From positions 102,278 through 166,277 of the forward strand of contig NZ_JBHSJJ010000014.1 in NCBI RefSeq assembly GCF_042652345.1: a stretch of 64,000 nucleotides of DNA, written 5' to 3'. Below the pieces are notes generated by a model. That model was not told where the DNA came from, made no database searches, and was given only the letters and a program-made list of their open reading frames with translations. Below are positions 44,910-53,626 of the stretch, piece after piece (position 1 is the first letter of the stretch; each line of letters starts with the position of its first letter). The DNA comes from Negadavirga shengliensis. Lineage in GTDB: Bacteria > Bacteroidota > Bacteroidia > Cytophagales > Cyclobacteriaceae. The position numbers were made by a program, and so were the translations under genes.

Positions 44910-45275
44910 ATGAAACCTCTTACAAAAGCTGAAGAACAAGTCATGCAGATTCTTTGGAAGATTGACAAAGGATTTGTAAAGGATATTTTGGGAGAAATGG
45001 ATAATCCCAAACCTGCTTATAACACCGTCTCCACCTTTGTGCGGATTTTAGAAAAGAAGGGTTTTGTGAAGCACAAAGCTTATGGAAAATCCCATCGCTA
45101 TTATCCCTTGGTATCCAAAGACGAGTACAGAAGTTTTACCGTAAAAAACTTGCTCAAAGATTATTTTGGCGGGTCCTTTTCGCAACTTGCCTCTTTTTTT
45201 GCCAAAGAGAGAAACCTGGATATTAAGGAACTCGAACAACTTTTACAGGAAGTAAAACAAGAAGTTAAAAATTAA
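44910..45275 (+). CDS. BlaI/MecI/CopY family transcriptional repressor
   Basis: A 121-residue winged-helix repressor of the BlaI/MecI family: LTKAEEQVMQILWKIDKGFV opens the HTH (helices to about residue 60, with AYNTVSTFVRILEKKGFVKH as recognition helix and wing), followed by a C-terminal dimerisation helix bundle. The adjoining gene, 3 bp downstream, encodes a BlaR1-type M56 peptidase; such sensors trigger cleavage of the repressor. In Bacteroidota these pairs are widespread and usually not tied to beta-lactamase. Confidence 0.95.
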   Translation: MKPLTKAEEQVMQILWKIDKGFVKDILGEMDNPKPAYNTVSTFVRILEKKGFVKHKAYGKSHRYYPLVSKDEYRSFTVKNLLKDYFGGSFSQLASFFAKERNLDIKELEQLLQEVKQEVKN

Positions 45276-45278
45276 TAT

Positions 45279-48092
45279 ATGGCGGCTTTGATCAACTATA
45301 CCTGGCAAAGTATCTTTTGCTTAACCTTTCTTTACGGAATTTACTGGGTTTTTTTAAATGGAGAAAAAACCTTCCGGTTTAACCGTGCCTATCTTTTGAT
45401 ATGCCCCTTGCTGGCGCTGTTGTTTCCCCTAATGGAAATACCGGTTTCCTTCGACAAACCCAGTATTTCCCTGGAAAACACTTCTTTTCTGAAGGCCCTC
45501 AAGGTACAGGAAGACCAGGAAATAGTAGGCACTTTCAGCCTCCCCGAAATCACGGTTACCGATACCAAGCTTCCTTTACTCTGGGAGCTAAAAGATTATT
45601 TGTGCCTGCTATACTTGTTGGTTACCGCTTTTTTGTTTTTCAAACTTTTCTGGCAATACCTTCAGCTGCGCCAATTGCTGGAAAAAGGCTGGTACCAAAC
45701 CGTCTATAAATTGAAAGGCAATTATTTTCTTGTCCCCACTTTTGGGCTGGCTCCTGTTTTTTCTTTTTTCGACAAGCTGTTTTGGGACGATACCCAAAAA
45801 CTCTCGGAAGAAGAAGAAGACCAAATCATCAGACACGAGTTGGAACACATACGGCAGCGGCATAGTTGGGACATTTTATATTATCAATTTCTTAGCATTC
45901 TATTTTGGTTTAATCCTGTTATCCATCTTATGCGTTATTCATTGGTGGACCTCCATGAATACCTGGCAGATGAAAAAGTGCTGCGGCAGATAACCAACAA
46001 AGAAACATATCCGAAACTCATTGTCAAAATGGCTTTCAAGGGGCTGGATCTTCCAATTGGCAATTACTTTATCCGATCTACAACCTTAAAAAGAATTCTG
46101 ATGATGAAAAAGAAAGCAAAAATCAACTGGTTCAAACTTGTGATGGTCATACCTTTGACCATCATGCTGTTTGGCCTGGTAAGCATGAAGTCCGAAACCG
46201 GACTGGTGTTTTTCAACCAATATCAGACTGCCAATCTACACACCATCTCGAAGCAGGTCACCGACCTGAAAGACACCCTGGACGTTGGGATACGGGTGCG
46301 CAGCTTGAAAAACCCCAAGCACTATGAGTGGATTGGCCCGTTGGAAAACGGAAAGCTGAAAGTACAACTGGGTGAACTTGAATACGAGTTCTCCGGAATA
46401 TCCACCGATGATGAGTACATTAAAGTACGGGAACTGGTCAATATCCTGCGGGCCAATTCAAGGATGAGCAAAACCTATGAAAACATCCAGTCGGAATATG
46501 CGGTGGAAGAAAGCCCCGAACCCAGGGACGGTTGGGAAGCCTGGGAAAGCTACCTCAGGGAAAAAGTCAGCATTCCGGAAAAAGAACAAGAACTTGGCCT
46601 GTCGGGCATGGTTGACATTGAATTTGTGGTAGATCAGGAAGGCCGCATACATCATCCGGTGATCCGGAGAAGTTTTGGAGGAGGTGTGGATGAGCAGCTT
46701 CTGGCTATCATTCAAAGAGCGGATACGCCGCTGTGGAAGCCAGGTAAGGATAAAAACAAAGCTGTTCCGGCGGTAGTCACTTCCCGTATCGCTTTTAACT
46801 TCGGGGAGGGTATGGCCAGCAGAAGCAGTTTTTTTCCTGAACCTCAAAAATCCCTCGACCACCGCACCTACACTTCCCAACGCCTGGATGGGGATGAGGT
46901 TTTCGATGTGGTGGAATCCATGCCTGTTCCTCCCGGCGGTATGGAAGGATGGAACGCTTATGTCAGGGAAAATCTCGACTATCCTGAAGCTGCCTTAAGA
47001 AACCAAGCGGAGGGTACAGTATACGTGATGTTTGTGGTCAACAAAAAAGGGGAACTTCTCCATCCGGAAATCCTTCGGGGGGTAGGCCATGGCCTGGACG
47101 AAGAGGCGATGCGTTTAATAGAAAACTCCCCAAACTGGGAACCCGGTAGGCAACATGAACAAGCGGTGAATGTAAAAATGAGGTTACCCATCCGGTTTAG
47201 AATGGCCGACCACCAAACCAGAGCAACCCCTATATCGGTTGATAATGATCTGATAGCAGGCCTAATCATTCCCAGCGAGGCGTTCCTGAAATATTCTTTA
47301 CAAAACCTTCAATATCCCAAAGAAGCCCGCATAGACCGGGAAGCAGGTACGGTTTATACTAAACTCAAATTCAACAGGGAAGGGGAAATCCTTGATGCCA
47401 TTATTTTTAAAGGCATATCCAAAGAGATCGACAAGGAAGTACTGGATATTTTCCAAAATGCGCCCAAGTGGACCGTGAAAGGTGATAAAGAGACTTACCA
47501 GGCCATCTATCCCATCACGTTCAATATGGGAGAACACCAGGCGGAAGCAAAAAATGCTAAAACAACTTTTAAGGGCGGTATTATTGTAAATGCTTACCCC
47601 GCCTCCTTAACTAAAGAGAGGATAAAAAACCCCGTTTTCGACGTGAAAATCATTGATGAGAAGCTGTTATCCTTCCATGGAAATTTAATGAGAATCAATG
47701 AGGATTTGGAAGACCGGATAAAAGACCTGTTGGCACGCAGTGGGCTGGATGCAGAAACCGCTACCATACAGCTGACCGCTGAGGAAGGTGTGAGGATGGG
47801 CACGGTTCAGGATGTCCAAGCGGCTCTAAGAGTAAATGGTCTCAACAGGCTATTGTACACCAGCCGGTCTTCTGAGGAGACTGGGAAATACGGAACGGAC
47901 CCTCAGATCAACTTGAACAGAGGACCCGATCAGCCATTGGTGATATTGGATGGCAAAGAAAAAACCGATATGAACGGAATTGACCCTATTGATATTGAAT
48001 CCATTACCGTGCTGAAAGGGAAAAAAGCCACCAACCTTTATGGCGGAAAAGCAAAAAACGGGGTGATCCTTATCGTCTCTCATGACAATTAA
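45279..48092 (+). CDS. BlaR1-type M56 metallopeptidase with three TonB_C domains and a plug-like tail
   Basis: 937 residues. The N-terminal M56 domain has four membrane helices and the zinc motif HELEH at 186-190 followed by IRQRHSWDILYYQF. A further helix lies around 290. The extracytoplasmic part contains three TonB C-terminal-like modules (about 415-507, 552-642 and 664-750), each with a YP(E/K)-type opening and an EG.(V/I/L) beta strand. The last 60 residues resemble the plug of SusC-type receptors (VILDGKE, IESITVLKGKKATNLYGGKA, NGVILI). This is a sensor protease that presumably relays an envelope signal to the BlaI-like repressor. Followed by a terminator. Confidence 0.9.
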   Translation: MAALINYTWQSIFCLTFLYGIYWVFLNGEKTFRFNRAYLLICPLLALLFPLMEIPVSFDKPSISLENTSFLKALKVQEDQEIVGTFSLPEITVTDTKLPLLWELKDYLCLLYLLVTAFLFFKLFWQYLQLRQLLEKGWYQTVYKLKGNYFLVPTFGLAPVFSFFDKLFWDDTQKLSEEEEDQIIRHELEHIRQRHSWDILYYQFLSILFWFNPVIHLMRYSLVDLHEYLADEKVLRQITNKETYPKLIVKMAFKGLDLPIGNYFIRSTTLKRILMMKKKAKINWFKLVMVIPLTIMLFGLVSMKSETGLVFFNQYQTANLHTISKQVTDLKDTLDVGIRVRSLKNPKHYEWIGPLENGKLKVQLGELEYEFSGISTDDEYIKVRELVNILRANSRMSKTYENIQSEYAVEESPEPRDGWEAWESYLREKVSIPEKEQELGLSGMVDIEFVVDQEGRIHHPVIRRSFGGGVDEQLLAIIQRADTPLWKPGKDKNKAVPAVVTSRIAFNFGEGMASRSSFFPEPQKSLDHRTYTSQRLDGDEVFDVVESMPVPPGGMEGWNAYVRENLDYPEAALRNQAEGTVYVMFVVNKKGELLHPEILRGVGHGLDEEAMRLIENSPNWEPGRQHEQAVNVKMRLPIRFRMADHQTRATPISVDNDLIAGLIIPSEAFLKYSLQNLQYPKEARIDREAGTVYTKLKFNREGEILDAIIFKGISKEIDKEVLDIFQNAPKWTVKGDKETYQAIYPITFNMGEHQAEAKNAKTTFKGGIIVNAYPASLTKERIKNPVFDVKIIDEKLLSFHGNLMRINEDLEDRIKDLLARSGLDAETATIQLTAEEGVRMGTVQDVQAALRVNGLNRLLYTSRSSEETGKYGTDPQINLNRGPDQPLVILDGKEKTDMNGIDPIDIESITVLKGKKATNLYGGKAKNGVILIVSHDN

Positions 48093-48142
48093 ATTTGGGA
48101 TTCACCTTTTGTTCAGCATACCATTTGGTAAGCGGCCGTTTT

Positions 48143-48175
48143 AAAGGACCAGCTGTTTTGGCTGGTCTTTTTTTT
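48143..48175 (+). terminator. Rho-independent terminator after the BlaR1-type gene
   Basis: GACCAGC (48147-48153) and GCTGGTC (48161-48167) form the stem, extended by A-T pairs, followed by eight T residues at 48168-48175. It separates the BlaI/BlaR1 pair from the esterase gene that begins 48 bp further on. Confidence 0.88.
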
Positions 48176-48222
48176 GCTATATATTGCAGCTGCCTTATTG
48201 ACCCGATATTCACCAGAACAGT

Positions 48223-49458
48223 ATGACCTCTATGTGTAAAATAAACCCAAAGTCCTTGATTGTTGCCTTTTTCCTTCAAGCCAATATTGTTATCCCGACT
48301 TTTGCCCAATCTCCTGATGGTTTCAATTACGATGAATCCCGCATCTCTGCTTACAGTCTTCCCGATCTTTTTGTAAGCTTACAGGGCCAGCCTATCAGCA
48401 GCATCCATCAATGGGAATTTACCCGCAGGCCGGAAATCCTGCGGCTGTTTGAAAACGAAGTCTATGGGCAGGTTCCCCGGGATTTGGACCACATTGCTTT
48501 CAAGCTGGTGTCTGAGGACAAAAAAGCGGTGGACGGAGCTGCACATTTAAAAGAAGTGGATATCACCGTGGCGAGAAATGAGCGTGAAATCACCATCAGG
48601 TTAATACTTTTTATACCTAACCATAAGGAAACACCGGCACCTGTTTTTCTTTTAATTACCCACAGAGGCCACGAAAACATAGACCCTACCCGGCAACAGA
48701 AATCCGATTTTTGGCCCGTGGAACAACTTATAGCCAATGGATATGCCGCAGCGGCTTTCCATGTCTCGGATGTCTCCGATGACCATAAAGATACCTTTAC
48801 AGAAGATCTACTCGAGCGGCTTTACCCCGAGCAACTGAAAATGGAAAACGGTATGCGGGGACTCGGGGCCTGGGCCTGGGGTGCCATGCGGATGATGGAT
48901 TATTTTGAGCGGGATCCCGATATTGACGCCAAACGTGCCGGGGTGGTAGGTCATTCAAGGGGAGGTAAGGCTGCGCTGTGGACGGGTGTCCAGGACACGA
49001 GATGGGCCATTACCGTATCCAACGAGTCCGGATGTGGCGGTGCTGCTCTCTCACGGCGCCGGTTTGGAGAGACGGTCAAAAGGATCAACACCAATTTCCC
49101 TTATTGGTTTACGGATAATTTTAACCGGTACAACGACAACGAAGACGCTTTGCCGGTAGATCAGCACATGCTGGTGGGGCTGATGGCGCCCAGGGCAGTA
49201 TATGTAGCCAGCGCCTCGGAAGACCAATGGGCCGATCCTAAAGGCGAGTTCCTGTCCCTGAAGCTGGGCAGCAGAGTGCACAGGGAAATTTACGGCATCC
49301 CTGTAGACCTCCCTGAAAAATTACCGGGCGTGGCCCAACCCGTACATCTGCCTTATATAGGCCACCATATCAGAGAGGGCAAACACAACCTCACCCTTTA
49401 TGATTGGGAGAGGTTCATGGATTTTGCAGATCAATTATATGCTATCAAAAATGACTAA
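48223..49458 (+). CDS. CE15 family glucuronoyl esterase
   Basis: A 411-residue exported alpha/beta hydrolase of carbohydrate esterase family 15, which cleaves ester bonds between lignin alcohols and (methyl)glucuronic acid side chains of xylan. The signal peptide covers about 1-28. The nucleophile elbow GHSRGGKAALW has S245; SNESGCGGAALSRRRFGE (about 266-283) with E268 is highly characteristic of bacterial CE15, and H388 near the C-terminus (GKHNLTLYDW) is the probable catalytic His. It overlaps by 8 bp the UxuA-family gene downstream, a functional pairing around uronic acids. Confidence 0.9.
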   Translation: MTSMCKINPKSLIVAFFLQANIVIPTFAQSPDGFNYDESRISAYSLPDLFVSLQGQPISSIHQWEFTRRPEILRLFENEVYGQVPRDLDHIAFKLVSEDKKAVDGAAHLKEVDITVARNEREITIRLILFIPNHKETPAPVFLLITHRGHENIDPTRQQKSDFWPVEQLIANGYAAAAFHVSDVSDDHKDTFTEDLLERLYPEQLKMENGMRGLGAWAWGAMRMMDYFERDPDIDAKRAGVVGHSRGGKAALWTGVQDTRWAITVSNESGCGGAALSRRRFGETVKRINTNFPYWFTDNFNRYNDNEDALPVDQHMLVGLMAPRAVYVASASEDQWADPKGEFLSLKLGSRVHREIYGIPVDLPEKLPGVAQPVHLPYIGHHIREGKHNLTLYDWERFMDFADQLYAIKND

Positions 49459-50593
49459 TCCACGAAGAAAATTCATCAAAAAGTCCGCTTCCCTGGCCGC
49501 CCTTTCCATGGCAGGAATCTCCGCAGTCCATAGCAGAGACATTAAAACATGGAGCGGAAAGACTTTGGCCAACGCTGAGAAAGATATGGGATTACAAATG
49601 TGCCTGGCTTATTTCTGGGGCATCGAACCCAGAAAAGTAGCATTGGCACGCCAAATGGATGTTTTGGGCGCTGTAGGAGGCATCAACCCTGGCATGGCAG
49701 GTTTGCAAGGAGAAAAACCCTGGGACAAAAAAGTAATCAGGGGAGTGAAAGAAGCCTGGAAAAAAGAGGGGTTAACTCTCCGGGTGATAGAAGGCCCTCC
49801 CTCCCTTGGCACTTCCACCAAACTGGGCCTTGCTGACCGGGATGAGGAGATCGGGAACTTCATCACATTCATGAAAAACCTTTCACTGGAAGGCGTCGAT
49901 ACCATCTGCTATAACTGGATGCCTGTAATAAGCTGGGCCCGCACCACCCTGGACCGGCCCAGCCGCGGCGGGGCGTTGGTCAGTGCTTTTGATATGGAAG
50001 ATGTACTGGAAAGAGAAAAAATCACCGACTACGGCGAATTGAACCACCAAAAAATGTGGGATAACCTGGAATACTTCCTTAAGGCTGCGGTTCCCGAAGC
50101 CGAAAAATATGGCATCAGACTCGCATTGCATCCGGACGATCCACCGGTAGACGATATTCAGGGAATTCCCCGTATCATGACTTCTGTGGATGCATTTAAA
50201 AAGCTCCTTGACCTCTACCCCAGCCCTTATAACGGTATCACTTTTTGCCAAGGTAGTTTTGCCTCTATGGGAAATGCCCATGACGGTGTGGACATCCCGG
50301 CGGCCATCCGGTATTTTGGCCAAAAAGAAGCCATTCATTTTGTCCATTTCAGGGATGTGAGGGGCCACAAGACCAACTTTGAGGAAACCTTCCATGATGA
50401 TGGCAAAACGGATATGTTTGAAGCCATGAAATGTTATTATGAGATCGGTTTTAAGGGACCCATCCGCCCTGACCATGTGCCCACCATGGCAAGCGACAGC
50501 AATGACAAGCCTGGATACAGTACAATCGGGACGCTATTTGCAATCGGTTACATGCGTGGATTGATGGAAGGGGTAACTAAATCTGCCCAATAA
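49451..50593 (+). CDS. Exported UxuA-family (mannonate dehydratase-like) protein
   Basis: A 380-residue TIM-barrel protein with the UxuA metal-site pattern: the His of ALHPDDPP, the Cys of ITFCQGS, the His of HFVHFRDVRG and the Asp-His of RPDHVP. The N-terminus has a twin-arginine-type signal (NPRRKFIKKSASLAALSM), so export is likely, unlike cytoplasmic UxuA. Start is the ATG at 49451, which overlaps the esterase stop; this coupling points to translation as a pair. It is closer to canonical UxuA than the paralogue at 8.3-9.5 kb. Probably acts on a uronate-derived acid; the reaction is inferred from family only. Confidence 0.88.
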   Translation: MTNPRRKFIKKSASLAALSMAGISAVHSRDIKTWSGKTLANAEKDMGLQMCLAYFWGIEPRKVALARQMDVLGAVGGINPGMAGLQGEKPWDKKVIRGVKEAWKKEGLTLRVIEGPPSLGTSTKLGLADRDEEIGNFITFMKNLSLEGVDTICYNWMPVISWARTTLDRPSRGGALVSAFDMEDVLEREKITDYGELNHQKMWDNLEYFLKAAVPEAEKYGIRLALHPDDPPVDDIQGIPRIMTSVDAFKKLLDLYPSPYNGITFCQGSFASMGNAHDGVDIPAAIRYFGQKEAIHFVHFRDVRGHKTNFEETFHDDGKTDMFEAMKCYYEIGFKGPIRPDHVPTMASDSNDKPGYSTIGTLFAIGYMRGLMEGVTKSAQ

Positions 50594-50691
50594 CCGGAGC
50601 AATAAAAAACCTGTCCAAAAGACATCGAGTCCGACCGCCATAGCCGGCTGATTGCCTATTGCATGAAAAGGCCATGCCATCTCAAAAGCAA

Positions 50692-51261
50692 CTAAACCGG
50701 CTTCACCATATTCCTGTATAAAGCATTTATCCTTGGTTGTAAGATCCAGACACCAACCGGAAAAATCAGTGCCATCACAAACTCCCCATAGTATTCTGAA
50801 GGCTTAATGTGACTTTCTCTTTCCGCTCTCACCAGCGTCTTGGCCAGATAATTTAACGCATAAAGCCAGGAAGTAATGGCTAGAAGAGAGATAATACTCC
50901 CCAATATGTAAACCCAAACCGTGTTCTGAGGAGGTTCCTGTTCATGTTCCCAATAGATGGAATTAAATACCAACAAAAAGAAAAAAGAAAAATAAGATAC
51001 AGCAACGCTAATTGAAAAATTAGATGAAGGGGTTGCCAGCTTGTGGTGAAGATGTTGATTCAACAGTTTGCCTGCTGACCAGAGCCACAAAAAGTAGCAT
51101 AAAAAGGGAATGGTCATGATTAATCTGGCCATTGCATCTCCGACAAACCTCTCTTCTTCCCTTAGGGTCAAAGAAGCACCTGCATAAAGGAAAATGATCA
51201 ACGGAATACCGACTATGAGCAGGAAGAGCTGCCAGTGCCTTATTTTAAGAAATACTTCCAT
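50692..51261 (-). CDS. Hypothetical membrane protein with four or five helices
   Basis: 189 residues with hydrophobic segments at about 11-29, 46-66, 83-103, 116-137 and 157-174. The last two are separated by a polar charged loop (VRAERESHIKPSEYYGE), and the protein ends in a basic tail. No conserved catalytic motif is visible and I do not recognise the family. It starts 11 bp downstream of the Zn-dependent alcohol dehydrogenase stop on the same strand, so the two are likely co-transcribed. Confidence 0.75.
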   Translation of the reverse strand: MEVFLKIRHWQLFLLIVGIPLIIFLYAGASLTLREEERFVGDAMARLIMTIPFLCYFLWLWSAGKLLNQHLHHKLATPSSNFSISVAVSYFSFFFLLVFNSIYWEHEQEPPQNTVWVYILGSIISLLAITSWLYALNYLAKTLVRAERESHIKPSEYYGEFVMALIFPVGVWILQPRINALYRNMVKPV

Positions 51262-51271
51262 GGCTTGCCAT

Positions 51272-52429
51272 TTAGGGTTTTAAGATCACTTTTGTACAAT
51301 TATCCTTTTTCTTTTTGAAAATATCATAGGCATTTGGCGCCTCTGACAATGGCAGTGTATGGGTAAGGATATCATGAAGGACGACCTCTCCTGTCTCCAA
51401 TAAGTCCATTAATTGATCAATGTAATGCTGAACAGGTACCTGTCCCATCCGAATGGTCAAACCTTTATCGAATATCCTATGGACGGGGAAATTGTTGTAA
51501 GGGCTTCCATAAACCCCTACCACTGAGACCATCCCTCCTCTTCTTACGACCTCAAAACACTGATTCATCACATCAACACTTCCTTTTTCCACATTCAATG
51601 TGGCCTTTATTTTTGAAAACAAATTCCGTTCCGCTTCCATTCCGACCGCGTCTACACATACGTCGGCTCCTCTTCCGTCTGTCATATCCCTTACCGTTTC
51701 TTTGACATCTGCAGAGCCAGGATTAATGCCAATGACATCATTGGTCTTCTTGGCCAAAGCCAACCGATAATCCAACGGATCCACTGCTATGACCTTCCCG
51801 GCTCCTTGTAGCCATGCTGCCTTTTGAGCCATTAATCCCACCGGACCGGAGCCAAATATGACAACAGTTTCGCCTCCTTTTATTTGACTCCAATCGATAG
51901 ACGCCCAGCCTGTGGGGAAGATATCGGTGAGGAAGAGGACCTGTTCGTCGGAAAAATGATCCGCCACTTTCCGTGGCCCGGTATTGGCGTAGGGTACCCT
52001 GACATACTCAGCCTGTCCTCCGTTATATCCACCATACAGACCGGTGTAACCGAAAATACCTCCGCCTTTGTTATCCATCAAGTCCCCGTTAGGTCCATAT
52101 TTTTTGGGATTTGATTGCTCGCAATGAGGATGGAGGGCATGGTTGCAAAAAAAGCAACTTCCGCAGGCTATGGGAAAGGGCACGATCACCCTGTCTCCTT
52201 TTTTGAAACCGGTCACGCCTGAGCCTACTTCTACCACATTGCCCATAAATTCATGCCCCATGACAAAATCATTGGTTTCGGGAACAAACCCATTATAAAT
52301 ATGTAAATCAGAACCACATATGGCTGTGGAGGTCACCTGCACAATGATGTCTTCAGGATGTTCTATTTCCGGATCCTCAATGGTATCCACGGTTATATCC
52401 CCCATTTTGTGAAACACAGCAGCTTTCAT
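51272..52429 (-). CDS. Zinc-dependent alcohol dehydrogenase (medium-chain, formaldehyde-dehydrogenase-like)
   Basis: A 385-residue medium-chain dehydrogenase. Catalytic zinc ligands are C38 (AICGSD) and the GHE pair around 58; the structural-zinc loop is CGSCFFCNHALHPHCE. The Rossmann motif VIFGSGPVGLMAQKAAWLQGA is near residue 195. Overall it resembles the glutathione-independent formaldehyde dehydrogenase/threonine dehydrogenase-like branch common in Bacteroidota and often stress-associated. Substrate not readable. Confidence 0.88.
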   Translation of the reverse strand: MKAAVFHKMGDITVDTIEDPEIEHPEDIIVQVTSTAICGSDLHIYNGFVPETNDFVMGHEFMGNVVEVGSGVTGFKKGDRVIVPFPIACGSCFFCNHALHPHCEQSNPKKYGPNGDLMDNKGGGIFGYTGLYGGYNGGQAEYVRVPYANTGPRKVADHFSDEQVLFLTDIFPTGWASIDWSQIKGGETVVIFGSGPVGLMAQKAAWLQGAGKVIAVDPLDYRLALAKKTNDVIGINPGSADVKETVRDMTDGRGADVCVDAVGMEAERNLFSKIKATLNVEKGSVDVMNQCFEVVRRGGMVSVVGVYGSPYNNFPVHRIFDKGLTIRMGQVPVQHYIDQLMDLLETGEVVLHDILTHTLPLSEAPNAYDIFKKKKDNCTKVILKP

Positions 52430-52918
52430 AACATAGAAATTAAATTAACATTTAGCTTTATACCTTCCACCCGCAATCAAACTGCCACCGATTGCCGTAC
52501 CCCCAATTGGGGAGGGACTGCTTTTTGGAAACCCACATTATATTTCATAAAACAACCGCTCCGTTTAGATAAAATTTGCATGCACGGGATATGCCAAGCT
52601 TTCTGCACCCCAGCACTAACAGGCTATTTTTTTCCGATCCTAAAATAAAAGACCGCCAGGTTTAACCCCTTAGTCAAATTGGGGCTTATCCGTAACATAT
52701 TGATCCTTTTGAAACAATACCCACACAAGAAAATTGCCAACATTTATAATACAAACAATAATAAATATAAATATTGCAATCTATTTAACATACAACTCGA
52801 TTTTTCAAATATTGGTATGAGTTTGGTTCTTCTTCTCCCATCAAAGTTGATCAGGAACCAGAGACAGGAACCGCCACAGGACGATCACCCGGTAAATGTG
52901 GTTAAAAGACATTCGGCC
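52430..52918. other. AT-rich divergent gap before the glycan gene cluster
   Basis: 489 bp between the minus-strand dehydrogenase and the plus-strand SDR. It contains the CCCCAATTGGGG palindrome (52501-52512) and a very AT-rich stretch (52735-52815) that may hold the cluster promoter, but no element fits the TTTG/TAnnTTTG consensus well. An in-frame extension of the SDR back to 52679 is possible but unsupported. Confidence 0.55.
52501..52512. repeat. 12-bp perfect palindrome CCCCAATTGGGG
   Basis: A GC-armed perfect inverted repeat in an otherwise AT-rich gap, 72 bp upstream of the minus-strand dehydrogenase start. No T tract follows, so it is not a standard terminator. It could be an operator. 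Confidence 0.35.
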
Positions 52919-53614
52919 ATGGAAATTTCAACAGCATTGATTACAGGAGGCAGTAGTGGAATCGGCAAATCGATCGTCAAAGCCATCGCTGAGCTTGGCA
53001 TTGCCACTATTAATGCCGATAAACAACCTCCGGTGGAATCCCATCCCATGGTGAGTTTTTTAGAATGTGATGTAGCGAAAGCTGAAGATGTTCAAAATCT
53101 ATACAACATCGTAAAATCCAATTGGAATATACCTGAAATAATGGTGTTAAACGCCGGAATAAGTGTACACGAAAGATTGGATGAGGGGGATCCCGAAAAA
53201 TGGCATCAAGTATATAACACCAATATAATGGGTGCGCTGCGTATGATAAGGGCATTTGCGCCTGAAATGAAATTATACAAAAGCGCCCGCATCATCTTTA
53301 TTTCCTCAGTGGCTGCCGGAAAAATATACCCCTATGGGGGCATATACAGTTCAAGCAAAATCGCTTTGGAAACCATTGCCGAAACCCTGCGGGTGGAGCT
53401 TCATCCTGATATCAAAGTCACCATAGTAAGCCCAGGTATTACCACCACCGAGTTTTTCAATAATGAATTGGCCGGAAACAGGAGTTTGGATGACTTTCCA
53501 CTTGCAGGATTAAACCCACAAGATGTGGCTGATCAGATCATCAACGTCATCAGGGGTCCCGAAAACCTCGTAATCAACAAAATAATCATTCGACCGGAAG
53601 CACAGGAATTTTAA
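52919..53614 (+). CDS. Short-chain dehydrogenase/reductase, first gene of the glycan cluster
   Basis: A 231-residue classical SDR: TGGSSGIG cofactor motif at residues 9-16, NAGIS in the mid-region, catalytic Ser in IFISSVAAG and the YSSSK (YxxxK) pair. I use the ATG at 52919, which lies right before the first Rossmann strand. The D in the second-strand region (NADK) suggests NAD preference, but this is weak. The substrate is unknown; as leader of a ten-gene run with sugar enzymes and glycosyltransferases it probably acts on a sugar or aglycone intermediate. Confidence 0.88.
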   Translation: MEISTALITGGSSGIGKSIVKAIAELGIATINADKQPPVESHPMVSFLECDVAKAEDVQNLYNIVKSNWNIPEIMVLNAGISVHERLDEGDPEKWHQVYNTNIMGALRMIRAFAPEMKLYKSARIIFISSVAAGKIYPYGGIYSSSKIALETIAETLRVELHPDIKVTIVSPGITTTEFFNNELAGNRSLDDFPLAGLNPQDVADQIINVIRGPENLVINKIIIRPEAQEF

Positions 53615-53626
53615 TCTCTTTATAAT

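Noticed and set aside
52679..52918. 80-residue N-terminal extension of the SDR gene
   Set aside because: The extension is AT-rich, Asn/Lys/Ile-rich noncoding-like sequence, and the canonical SDR begins right at the ATG at 52919.
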